Below, piece after piece: positions 1 to 6,803 of a DNA stretch of 13,940 nt. Location: assembly GCA_003598085.1 (NCBI GenBank), contig QZKU01000133.1:1-13940 (forward strand), read 5' to 3'. Under the pieces are notes generated by a model, which ran no database searches, had not been told where the DNA came from, and was given only the letters and a program-made list of their open reading frames with translations. The DNA comes from Candidatus Abyssobacteria bacterium SURF_5 (GTDB lineage Bacteria > Abyssobacteria > SURF-5). The translations under genes were made by a program, and so were the position numbers. Numbering within the stretch: position 1 is the first letter of the stretch; the number at the start of each line of letters is the position of its first letter.

Positions 1-167
1 CTTTCAAGTATCCTCTTCAGACACTCGATATACAGGATTTAGTTCATGCTTTTCAATTATTTATGACTTTTTCTCACCCACAAATTCTCGCGAGGACCCC
101 ATTATTATTATTCGTTATCGAAAATAGCGTCTTAAATGCTAAAGGTGCGGGAACAGCCGTTGCCGAC

Positions 168-173
168 GGAGGG
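168..173 (+). promoter_or_regulatory. Ribosome binding site that sets the start of the first gene
   Basis: GGAGGG lies 7 bases before the ATG at 181. The in-frame ATG at 136 has no comparable site. Starting at 181 also puts a clean basic-plus-hydrophobic signal peptide at the N-terminus. No convincing -35/-10 pair was found in bases 1-167, so the promoter may lie outside the window. Confidence 0.75.
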
Positions 174-180
174 TAAAACA

Positions 181-2109
181 ATGTTTACACGCGGTCGGTT
201 TCTCAAACTCCCCGGGTTCTGTCTTGTGATGCTGTGTCTATCGATTGTTGTATTTGACTACGGTTCTCCGCGCGTCATTCATGCTGCAGGAGGGACAGGA
301 TATGCCGGCTCTGACGCCGGCCGATCTATTGTCAATGCGTTTAAGCATTTGATTTGGGTGATGGATAAGTTTCACAAGAAATTGGATGTTTATACCGACC
401 TCTCGGCGGGCGGCAACCATTTCGTAATGTTCGGGAAGATGTCCGATCCGCCGGGTGCAGAGGATAACGTGACGATAAATCCGGGATGGAGAGTCGGCGC
501 GCACAGCGGAGCGACATGCATCCGGAACACTCTGCTTGCCGAGGGGGATAACTGGGGCGGATTCTATTTCTTAAATGGCGTGCTCGAAGGACAAGAGACG
601 CAGCCTAAAGCAAACTGGGGAGAATATGCGGATGCGGGAGTTAACCTCACGGGCGCAACAATGATTACCTTTTGGGTAAAAGGCGATGAGGGCGGAGAGA
701 ACGTCGAATTCTTCGCCTTTGGCGTCGGAAGAGATCCAGTAACGGGCGCACCCTTCATGCCGAATCCCGACTCATCTCCGAAAGTCTCGGCCGGTTTGCT
801 GTCACTGACAACGGATTGGCAGGAAATAACTCTCGCAGTCTCGAGTGCAGATTTGAGTTACGTGCTGGGAGGCTTTGGATGGGTTGCCGCCTCGAATATG
901 AACGGCTACGAAGATATAACATTTTATCTGGACGACATTCAATATGATAAAGCTCGCCTAAACCAGCCGCGGTTCCTGTTGAGTTATGAAACGATTCCGT
1001 CGGAACTTGACTTTGACAAAGTCATGAAAAACTGTTCATTTGTCTATGACGATTCCCTTGCACTGATTGCGTTTCTCGCCACACGCAGGCCTCAGCTTGT
1101 TGCGCGCGCAGGCTTGATTGCGGAAGCCCTTGTGTACGCGGCGCAGAATGATCGCTCCTTCAGCGATGACAGGTTACGCAATGCATATCAGGCCGGCGAT
1201 TTAATTCTCCCTCCAGGCTGGATACCGAATGGGAGGGCGAACACCGTGAGGATGCCGGGCTGGTGGGATTTTGAGTCCGACAACTGGTTCGAGGACCCGA
1301 TACAGGTGGGGACCTATACCGGGAACATCGCATGGGCCATGCTTGCACTCTTGTCATATTATGAAGAACAGGGCGGACAACAATACCTGACGGCCAGCGA
1401 GCGGTTTGGGGAATGGGTCGAAAGAGAATGTAAGAACACTGCCACACCTCTTAAGGGATACATGGGCGGATACGAGGGCTGGGAGCCGGTCCAAACAAAG
1501 CTCACCTGGATATCTACCGAACACAATATCGACCTCTACGCCGCTTTCATGAGGCTCTTTAACCATACCGGAGATGTCAAATGGAGAGACAGGGCTCTCC
1601 ATGCCAAACATTTTGTGGAGTCGATGTGGAATGCTGAAGCAGGGCATTTTTGGACAGGCACGCTTGATGACTGCGCCACGATAAATACGAGTGTGATCCC
1701 CGTCGATGTGCAAGCGTGGGCGCTGATGGTGTTTGGCGATGTCAATGACTACTCGCGCGGCATTGAATGGGTCGAGGCGAACTGTTCCGTGAACGCTGAC
1801 GGCGTGAGAGGATTTTCCTTCAGCGATTATGATGCCAGTCATGTCTGGTTTGAAGGAACTGCGCAAGTGGCGGGCGCTTACAAACTGCTGGGGAATACAT
1901 CAAGTGCGGCAACGTATCTGCGCGAGATCGAGAAGGCTCAAAAATATGCGCCGAATGGCAACCGGCTCGGCATTGTAGCCTCTTCCGGCGATGGATTGGA
2001 GACGGGATTCGGTTGGGCCTATTATTCGAGACTTCATGTCGGCGCGACCGCCTGGTACATTCTGGCCAAGATGGGTATAAACCCATTCTGGGGGACTGCG
2101 CTCAAATAA
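181..2109 (+). CDS. Secreted protein with jelly-roll-like domain and alpha-barrel glycosidase-like domain
   Basis: A 642-residue exported protein of uncertain function. It begins with a signal peptide: MFTRGRF, a hydrophobic stretch, then an Ala-rich cleavage site near VIHAA at about residues 32-36. Residues about 68-256 are rich in Gly, Trp and beta-type segments and end with a YLDDIQYD-like strand. That resembles carbohydrate-binding jelly-roll modules such as those attached to glycoside hydrolases. From about residue 275 on, repeated helices with aromatic and acidic residues (YDDSLALIAFL at about 289-299, ending in TAWYILAKMGINPFW) suggest an (alpha/alpha) barrel of the six-hairpin glycosidase type. 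I cannot assign a glycoside hydrolase family or name catalytic acids. A carbohydrate-active or surface-polysaccharide role is inference. The gene stands alone, and nothing beside it clarifies a substrate. Confidence 0.8.
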   Translation: MFTRGRFLKLPGFCLVMLCLSIVVFDYGSPRVIHAAGGTGYAGSDAGRSIVNAFKHLIWVMDKFHKKLDVYTDLSAGGNHFVMFGKMSDPPGAEDNVTINPGWRVGAHSGATCIRNTLLAEGDNWGGFYFLNGVLEGQETQPKANWGEYADAGVNLTGATMITFWVKGDEGGENVEFFAFGVGRDPVTGAPFMPNPDSSPKVSAGLLSLTTDWQEITLAVSSADLSYVLGGFGWVAASNMNGYEDITFYLDDIQYDKARLNQPRFLLSYETIPSELDFDKVMKNCSFVYDDSLALIAFLATRRPQLVARAGLIAEALVYAAQNDRSFSDDRLRNAYQAGDLILPPGWIPNGRANTVRMPGWWDFESDNWFEDPIQVGTYTGNIAWAMLALLSYYEEQGGQQYLTASERFGEWVERECKNTATPLKGYMGGYEGWEPVQTKLTWISTEHNIDLYAAFMRLFNHTGDVKWRDRALHAKHFVESMWNAEAGHFWTGTLDDCATINTSVIPVDVQAWALMVFGDVNDYSRGIEWVEANCSVNADGVRGFSFSDYDASHVWFEGTAQVAGAYKLLGNTSSAATYLREIEKAQKYAPNGNRLGIVASSGDGLETGFGWAYYSRLHVGATAWYILAKMGINPFWGTALK

Positions 2110-2140
2110 GAAAGCAAAAAGATCAGGAGTCATGTCTAAA

Positions 2141-2178
2141 GGGCCTGTCACCTGAAATGCTTTTTCAGTCAATGGCCC
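2141..2178 (+). other. Nested inverted repeat downstream of the first gene
   Basis: An outer GGGCC/GGCCC pair (2141-2145 with 2174-2178) encloses an inner CTGAAA/TTTCAG stem (2152-2157 with 2163-2168). It lies about 30 bases after the stop codon of the secreted protein and could aid 3' end formation. No T-run follows, so it is at best a weak terminator. Confidence 0.3.
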
Positions 2179-2261
2179 GATGGCTTGCGTGAGCCGCAGG
2201 AAAGCGTCGTGAACTTCGATTGGATGTTGATGATCTCCAGATCGGAAGAGTTGTTCAGCGC

Positions 2262-2292
2262 AAAACAATAACGGCGGCCCGATGGACCGCCG
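2262..2292 (-). terminator. Rho-independent terminator of the tRNA-Gly transcript
   Basis: On the minus strand a 9-bp stem (2284-2292 with 2272-2280, one G-U pair in RNA, loop of 3 bases) starts 15 bases after the encoded CCA end of the tRNA. It is followed by a T-rich stretch, TTATTGTTTT. Hairpin plus T-tract on the correct strand supports a factor-independent terminator. Confidence 0.65.
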
Positions 2293-2305
2293 GAGCGTTT
2301 ATCGA

Positions 2306-2381
<76 letters not shown>

Positions 2382-2391
2382 AACGTACGTT

Positions 2392-2420
2392 ATTATACCC
2401 CGCTGCCAGAGCTTTGTCAA
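2392..2420 (-). promoter_or_regulatory. Consensus sigma70-type promoter of tRNA-Gly
   Basis: On the minus strand a perfect TTGACA (-35, 2415-2420) is separated by exactly 17 bases from a perfect TATAAT (-10, 2392-2397). The predicted start lies near 2385, only a few bases before the mature tRNA 5' end at 2381, so the 5' leader would be very short. Such a strong promoter fits stable RNA synthesis. Confidence 0.9.
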
Positions 2421-2455
2421 CCCGCCATGCTAAAAAATAATTTTCATTCGCGAGC

Positions 2456-2486
2456 AAAAATGCGAGGGCGGCCCTGAGGCCGCCCC
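2456..2486 (-). terminator. Rho-independent terminator of the dihaem/MopE-repeat gene
   Basis: On the minus strand, 30 bases after the stop codon of the leftward gene ending at 2516, a perfect 8-bp GC-rich stem GGGCGGCC/GGCCGCCC (2478-2485 with 2466-2473, loop of 4) is followed by TCGCATTTTT. Hairpin and T-run match a factor-independent terminator. It also insulates the tRNA promoter just beyond it. Confidence 0.75.
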
Positions 2487-2515
2487 CATCCTCTATTCAG
2501 GCCAGCATCCTTCTC

Positions 2516-4024
2516 CTATTTTCGTTTGCTGTTGCTCTCCTCTCCCACTAGTACCTGCGTCACTTCCGTGGCGATATCATTCGAGGGATTCGGATCGCCC
2601 GGGATCACGATCTCCGCTTCCCAGGTGCAAAGGGGTGCGTCCTCAACCGCGACCGCGATCCGGAACATGTGCATCCGTCTGTTGTCATGACCCTTCGAAG
2701 GAACAGGCACGCTCCCTACCAGCACTCCATTTTTGTAGAGATTGAGCGAGCCTCCCACCTTCTTGTTGCCCTTGCCTCTTAACCCGAACAGCACGGATAC
2801 GCGGACCATAGAGGCGTCATCATCATCCACTTCCACTTTGCGAGGAGCTTTGATTTTCTTGATCAGTCCATCAACCACGGCGGCCCTCTCGCAGTCGGAA
2901 TCGGCCTGATCAACCAGTCCGTCGCAGTCGTTGTCGATGCCGTCGTCGCACACTTCCGCGGCGCCGGGATTCACGGCTGCGTTATTATCATCGCAATCGA
3001 CATCGGCTGCATACCCATCCGCATCGAGGTCGTCATCGGGCGTGGCCGGATTGCAATCGTCGTCGATCCCATTATACGGAACTTCAGTCGCGCCGGGATT
3101 GACGGCGGGATTGGTGTCGTCGCAGTCGACGTCTGCCGCATAACCGTCGCCGTCCTGGTCGACCGGCGGCTGCTCGCAGTCGGAATCGGCCTGATCAACC
3201 AGTCCGTCGCAGTCGTTGTCGATGCCGTCGTCGCACACTTCAGCGGCGCCGGGATTCACGGCTGCGTTATTATCATCGCAATCGACATCGGCTGCATACC
3301 CGTCCGCATCGAGGTCGTCATCCGGTGTGGCGGGTTCGCAATCATCATCAATCCCATTGTACGGAATCTCTGTCACTCCCGGGTTGATGTCGGGATTGGT
3401 ATCGTCGCAATCTCCGCCGCCATTTAGAGGATCGGGATTGCACGCCGAGTCTTCATAGCCGTCGCCATCGGCATCCTGGCAAGCCGGCAGTTCATAGACT
3501 TCGAATTCATTCGTGTCGACAGTTTCCTCTACATGAGGAAAGACAGTAGAATTATCTTCGTCAAAGGGAGAGCCGAACCATGAGACGCTCCACGTGTAGA
3601 AACCGGGCGCTGAAGGCGCCGGCGCCGCAAGCAGGACGGGGAACTGCAGGTCGCTCGAACCTGACCCGTCGTCGCCCACTCCTGTGGGGCCGGTTACTCT
3701 ATCTATCTCAAAACCATCCTGATCGTAAAGGATCGCTCGAATCCACCCCTGCCGATACCCTCCGCTGAATGTGACAGTCACCGTCTGCCCCGGCTGGTAG
3801 CGGTCCAGATCGGTCGTCGCCGTCAGATTGATAACCGATTTGGTCGCGTCCTGCCACACACCGTGGGCATGACATCCATTGCAGGTAGGAGTATCATCGG
3901 TATGACATCCGGCACAATTGGTCGTAAAGTACTCGGACACCGCGAATGCTTTACCCGACGAGAAGCCCATCGCCAATACGGCCACGAAGAGCCATGTCGA
4001 TACGACCATCCATTTGAATCTCAT
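2516..4024 (-). CDS. Secreted dihaem protein with four MopE-type Asp/Cys repeats and two beta-sandwich domains
   Basis: A 502-residue exported protein with a Sec signal peptide (residues 1-28, cut after AFA). Two c-type haem motifs follow, CAGCH at 37-41 and CNGCH at 48-52. Residues about 64-178 look like an immunoglobulin-type beta-sandwich. Residues about 182-380 contain four repeats of the pattern DCDD(T/N)N...NPG..E...(N/D)GIDxDC, the putative metal-binding MopE motif (Cu-binding_MopE family), interleaved with DxDGDGY or DADGY calcium-loop-like segments. Residues about 384-495 form a second beta-sandwich resembling CARDB-type domains. An AAAGGAGA ribosome site (4031-4038) lies 6 bases before the ATG. 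An extracellular or cell-surface role in electron transfer or metal binding is inference. No partner cytochrome is adjacent and the substrate is unknown. Confidence 0.88.
   Translation of the reverse strand: MRFKWMVVSTWLFVAVLAMGFSSGKAFAVSEYFTTNCAGCHTDDTPTCNGCHAHGVWQDATKSVINLTATTDLDRYQPGQTVTVTFSGGYRQGWIRAILYDQDGFEIDRVTGPTGVGDDGSGSSDLQFPVLLAAPAPSAPGFYTWSVSWFGSPFDEDNSTVFPHVEETVDTNEFEVYELPACQDADGDGYEDSACNPDPLNGGGDCDDTNPDINPGVTEIPYNGIDDDCEPATPDDDLDADGYAADVDCDDNNAAVNPGAAEVCDDGIDNDCDGLVDQADSDCEQPPVDQDGDGYAADVDCDDTNPAVNPGATEVPYNGIDDDCNPATPDDDLDADGYAADVDCDDNNAAVNPGAAEVCDDGIDNDCDGLVDQADSDCERAAVVDGLIKKIKAPRKVEVDDDDASMVRVSVLFGLRGKGNKKVGGSLNLYKNGVLVGSVPVPSKGHDNRRMHMFRIAVAVEDAPLCTWEAEIVIPGDPNPSNDIATEVTQVLVGEESNSKRK
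2888..3322 (-). repeat. Tandem 285-bp duplication inside the MopE-repeat gene
   Basis: Bases 2888-3037 recur at 3173-3322 with only two differences in 150 positions, by direct comparison. The spacing is exactly 285 bases (95 codons), so the reading frame is kept. Past this block the two copies diverge clearly, while still encoding the same kind of repeat. The pattern indicates duplication or gene conversion of one pair of MopE units, more recent than the origin of the other units. Confidence 0.92.
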
Positions 4025-4078
4025 CGTGTATCTCCTTTAAATGTTTCGCCCAACAACACCGCTGTGAACTCGCCCTTC

Positions 4079-4111
4079 GTGATGCGCGCCTCAATGCTTC
4101 ATAGGCATCAC
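4079..4111 (-). promoter_or_regulatory. Leader hairpin upstream of the dihaem/MopE gene
   Basis: A perfect 7-bp inverted repeat, GTGATGC/GCATCAC (4079-4085 with 4105-4111), lies 55 bases before the start codon on the strand that would be transcribed as the 5' leader. An alternative shorter pairing, GCCT/AGGC, exists inside the loop, so two folds may compete. No known riboswitch consensus was recognised. Function unknown. Confidence 0.35.
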
Positions 4112-4140
4112 TCCTTCCCGGAGCAAAATCATCCCCCCAT

Positions 4141-4165
4141 TCAGTACGGAAAAATTCCGCACTGA
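4141..4165 (-). promoter_or_regulatory. Stable 11-bp leader hairpin upstream of the dihaem/MopE gene
   Basis: Read on the minus strand, bases 4165-4155 pair with 4151-4141 over 11 positions with a UUU triloop. The single non-Watson-Crick pair is G-U on this strand but A-C on the other, which favours a role in leftward RNA. It lies about 120 bases upstream of the start codon at 4024. No T-run follows it. Confidence 0.4.
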
Positions 4166-4708
4166 CGAACGTGCCTTGCGCGAATGTTTTCTAATCTGGG
4201 GGACTTTGGGGGGACTGTGTTACGATTAAGTCTGGGAACTTACTAAATTGAAAGGAGCAGGTGAATTATCGGCGCATTCTTTGATCCTGCGACGCTGCCA
4301 TGAACTTCAAGTTCTTCACGTTTTTCAAATGCCACCGATGTTCCATGCCCATTGCGGCTCAGCCCAGCCTCCGGACAAAAAGCAACTAATATGCCAACCC
4401 TCTTGCACAGGGGAAGGGGCGAGGACAGCCGTGAATACCGGTTTCATTCTCCTCAAAAGCTGATTCCGCTTCTGAAAAGAATACGTAAGGAAAATACTGA
4501 TATCTCTTCTATTAAGAAGCATGATCGGCGAGGGGGCAGGTGATGCGCATACACAGAGCAGAACTGGTGGAACAGACGGAAGAATCGTCCGCCCAATGAT
4601 GCTCCGGACAACGGACAGCATCCTCGGAGTAATTGAGCCATGCCTTCGCCTCATTTCGGGCGAAGGTTGTAGTTCCTATTTCCGCTTCACTCGCGAGAGA
4701 GAATAGAT
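4166..4708. other. Intergenic region with no supported gene
   Basis: About 540 bases between the leftward VOC gene and the leader of the dihaem/MopE gene. Open frames here are short, lack family resemblance and mostly lack ribosome sites. It contains a G-rich stretch with two GGGGGACT-like units (4198-4216) and an 8-bp hairpin, CCTTCGCC/GGCGAAGG (4643-4650 with 4659-4666), 43 bases after the end of the VOC gene. That hairpin might help end the VOC transcript, although no T-run follows. The rest looks like decayed or spacer sequence. Confidence 0.6.
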
Positions 4709-5149
4709 TCAGCCGCGCCGGAGGAACTCCATCAGCTCGATAACTTCGCCGTCCGGACCGTAAAACGCGCACGCTTTCGCCATTCCGAGATCCTGCGGCG
4801 GACTGACGAACTCAATCCCGTTGCTTTTCAGTTCCTGATAAACAGCTTCGGCGTCATCCACCGCGAACGCGAAATGATGAATGCACTGATCGTATGGTCG
4901 CAGCTTACGGGCGACGTTCTCGCCCTTGGGGTTTCGGATCTCGAGCAGGTTGATGCTTGCGCCCTTGTTATTGAAGAGGACATAGCGCATCTTCAATCCC
5001 TTGACACCCAGCACAGTTTCTATGCCGCGGTTGTCGGCGACTTCGAAATCCATCATCACCTCGAGCCCGAGCAGGTCCCGATAAAATGCGAGCGACTTCT
5101 CCATGTCGCTCACGCTGATGGCGATATGCTGCACTTCTTTCAAATGCAT
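4709..5149 (-). CDS. VOC-superfamily protein (glyoxalase/bleomycin-resistance/dioxygenase fold)
   Basis: A 146-residue cytoplasmic protein made of the two beta-alpha-beta-beta-beta modules of the vicinal oxygen chelate fold. Module one starts with VQHIAISVSDMEKSLAFYRDLLG (shown here across residues 6-28), and module two has the HHFAFAV strand near residue 92 followed by GPDGEVIELMEF near the end. The candidate metal ligands are the His in QHIAI, the His in HHFAF and the Glu in VIELMEF. Family members include glyoxalase I, methylmalonyl-CoA epimerase and ring-cleaving dioxygenases; the exact reaction cannot be read here. An AGGAGGA ribosome site (5154-5160) precedes the ATG. It lies 96 bases downstream of the octahaem cytochrome gene on the same strand, so co-transcription is plausible. 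Confidence 0.9.
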   Translation of the reverse strand: MHLKEVQHIAISVSDMEKSLAFYRDLLGLEVMMDFEVADNRGIETVLGVKGLKMRYVLFNNKGASINLLEIRNPKGENVARKLRPYDQCIHHFAFAVDDAEAVYQELKSNGIEFVSPPQDLGMAKACAFYGPDGEVIELMEFLRRG

Positions 5150-5165
5150 ATTCTCCTCCTGAAAT

Positions 5166-5208
5166 GGTGCGCATCGGGGCGCGATGAATCGCGCCCATTC
5201 ATCGCACC
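5166..5208. repeat. Strong nested palindrome between the octahaem gene and the VOC gene
   Basis: A perfect 9-bp inverted repeat GGGCGCGAT/ATCGCGCCC (5177-5185 with 5188-5196, two-base centre) lies within an outer GGTGCG/CGCACC pair (5166-5171 with 5203-5208). On the leftward transcript it would sit a few bases before the VOC ribosome site. No T-run follows, so it is more likely an mRNA-stabilising or intercistronic structure than a terminator. Confidence 0.6.
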
Positions 5209-5245
5209 GTGCGGGAGCACAACAAAATTGCGCATCAGATCTCTC

Positions 5246-6589
5246 TTACTGCCCGTAGCGCTCCTCGTAAAATTTCTTTATGTGCTCGCGCTGCTCGGGG
5301 CTGAGTCCCTTCGTCCATTGATGCGGATCGGCCGCCATGAATTCCTGCGTCACGCCCGGCAGCAGGTGCTCGGCCTGCGGAACGAATTCCATGTAGAAGC
5401 GGTGCGCGACCTCATAAAAGCCGTGCCACTGCGTGTAGTCGGGTCCCATCATCGCCGCGCCATGGCGCGCGCGCCGGCCCTCATGATGCCACAGGAAGAA
5501 ATAGGTCCACTCGATCTCCTCATCGAACGGAGTAGCATTGATATTGCCGGCGTCCGCCAGCTTCTTCACTATCGCCGTGGCCGGTTTCGCAAACTTCTCG
5601 TTATACAATTCCACCACGTCGTCGTACTGCGCATAAAAGCTGAGGACGTAATCGGGCGCGTGGCAGTTCCGGCAGACCTTCTGCATGTTCTCGCGGCGCT
5701 GCTCCCAGTTGTCGAGTTTATTCGAGATCGCCGGCCGCAGCGTCCAACTGATCCGCGTGCCGACGTCATGCGTCAGCGGCATGTCCTTTGTCGCGCTCAT
5801 ATGGCACGACGCACACGTCGGCGCCGCAAAATAATCTTTGCCGAGAACCCAACTGTCGCTCTTGAGGTTCATGTCGTCGATCATCGCGCGGAACGCGATG
5901 CCGTGCTTCGATTCAGTGTAGATTTCATATTGCGGATGGTCCGGCCCGAGATGACATTTGCCGCAGTTCTCAGGCTGGCGCGCCAGCATCGGAGAAAACG
6001 AATGCCGCGAATGGCACGCGGCGCATGAGCCTTTGCTTCCATCCGGATTGATGCGGCCGATGCCCGTATTGGGCCACGTCGCGGGATCAAGCTTCCCGTT
6101 CGCCAGCATCTTCACGTGCGAGCCGTGACACTGCTTGCACCCTGAATTCGCCGCAGGCTCGCCCTCGACCACGTCGCCGAGCACGTTGTCGAGCGAGCCA
6201 AGTATTTCTCCCGCGCGCGCATGATGGCTCGCATCGAATTCCGCCGTCTCCTGCGAATGACATTGGCCGCAGTCTTTCGGTGAAACTATCGTCGAGATGA
6301 TCGTATCGTAATGATTGAATGCATCCGCCTCGCCCTCTGCCGCCTGATGACACTCGTAACAGCCAACGCCGTTGGCCGCATGCGCGCTCGATTCCCACTG
6401 ATGCACGATCACCGGCGCGACGCCGGCCTCCTCATGGCACACGATGCATTTCTTTGTTTCCTGCGACTGGTCTTCGAATCGTTCGTCGGCGGACGCCGCG
6501 GCCTGATACAAGAGCGGCGGGATCACGAAGAAAATAATAAGTGAAATGATTTTTCGAAACGGACCGAAACATTGCAACACGCTCCTCAT
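5246..6589 (-). CDS. Octahaem c-type cytochrome, hydroxylamine oxidoreductase (HAO) type
   Basis: A 447-residue exported protein: signal peptide at residues 1-33, then eight CXXCH motifs at 48, 77, 107, 151, 189, 209, 259 and 306. The segment TGIGRINPDG (176-184) running into CAACHSRHSF (189-198), and the tail segment MGPDYTQWHGFYE (381-393), are typical of the HAO family. This family includes ammonia-oxidiser HAO, anammox hydrazine dehydrogenase and reductive enzymes acting on nitrite or hydroxylamine. In the oxidative members a C-terminal Tyr crosslinks the catalytic P460 haem; Tyr385 is a candidate here, but this needs an alignment. The protein is shorter than classical HAO. An AGGAGAG ribosome site (6594-6600) precedes the ATG. 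No dedicated electron-partner cytochrome is adjacent, so the direction of catalysis is open. Confidence 0.92.
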   Translation of the reverse strand: MRSVLQCFGPFRKIISLIIFFVIPPLLYQAAASADERFEDQSQETKKCIVCHEEAGVAPVIVHQWESSAHAANGVGCYECHQAAEGEADAFNHYDTIISTIVSPKDCGQCHSQETAEFDASHHARAGEILGSLDNVLGDVVEGEPAANSGCKQCHGSHVKMLANGKLDPATWPNTGIGRINPDGSKGSCAACHSRHSFSPMLARQPENCGKCHLGPDHPQYEIYTESKHGIAFRAMIDDMNLKSDSWVLGKDYFAAPTCASCHMSATKDMPLTHDVGTRISWTLRPAISNKLDNWEQRRENMQKVCRNCHAPDYVLSFYAQYDDVVELYNEKFAKPATAIVKKLADAGNINATPFDEEIEWTYFFLWHHEGRRARHGAAMMGPDYTQWHGFYEVAHRFYMEFVPQAEHLLPGVTQEFMAADPHQWTKGLSPEQREHIKKFYEERYGQ

Positions 6590-6637
6590 CTTTCTCTCCT
6601 TTCACAACTGCAATCACATTAGCGGAAGGATATGACT

Positions 6638-6643
6638 ATTATA
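6638..6643 (-). promoter_or_regulatory. -10 element of the octahaem cytochrome promoter
   Basis: A perfect TATAAT on the minus strand predicts a transcript start near 6631, leaving a leader of about 41 bases before the ATG at 6589. No good -35 hexamer lies at the 17-base position, which suits an activator-dependent promoter with the palindrome at 6666-6681. Confidence 0.6.
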
Positions 6644-6665
6644 TCCTGAACAATAACTACCCGCA

Positions 6666-6681
6666 TATGATAAAAATCACA
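6666..6681 (-). promoter_or_regulatory. CRP/FNR-superfamily binding site upstream of the octahaem cytochrome
   Basis: Minus strand TGTGA-N6-TCATA matches the CRP-type palindrome TGTGA-N6-TCACA at 9 of 10 defined positions. Its centre is about 42 bp upstream of the predicted start, the class II activator position used by CRP, FNR and relatives. HcpR and other nitrosative-stress regulators of this superfamily bind similar half-sites, so nitrogen-oxide or redox control is plausible. The identity of the regulator is inference. Confidence 0.55.
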
Positions 6682-6765
6682 GCGCGTTTTTGGACCAAAA
6701 TGGGCCATCCGAATCTCGCCATAATAGGTCGGAAAAGTTTTTTCTAGATAATGTGGCTTTAGGAC

Positions 6766-6794
6766 TTGACAGCTACCATATGTCGTGGTATAAT
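6766..6794 (+). promoter_or_regulatory. Consensus sigma70-type promoter of the lysine-rich minigene
   Basis: A perfect TTGACA (6766-6771), a 17-base spacer and a perfect TATAAT (6789-6794). The predicted start is near 6801, just before the left arm of the inverted repeat at 6804. With both hexamers ideal, this is expected to be a strong constitutive promoter. Confidence 0.9.
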
Positions 6795-6803
6795 TCTGCA
6801 TGA

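Noticed and set aside
4325-4654. Possible small protein gene on either strand between the VOC and dihaem genes
   Set aside because: Competing short frames exist on both strands, with no good ribosome site, no recognisable family and atypical composition.
4874-6028. Long open frame on the plus strand opposite the octahaem cytochrome and VOC genes
   Set aside because: It spans two well-supported genes on the other strand. Its Arg/His/Leu-rich translation is a codon-bias shadow.
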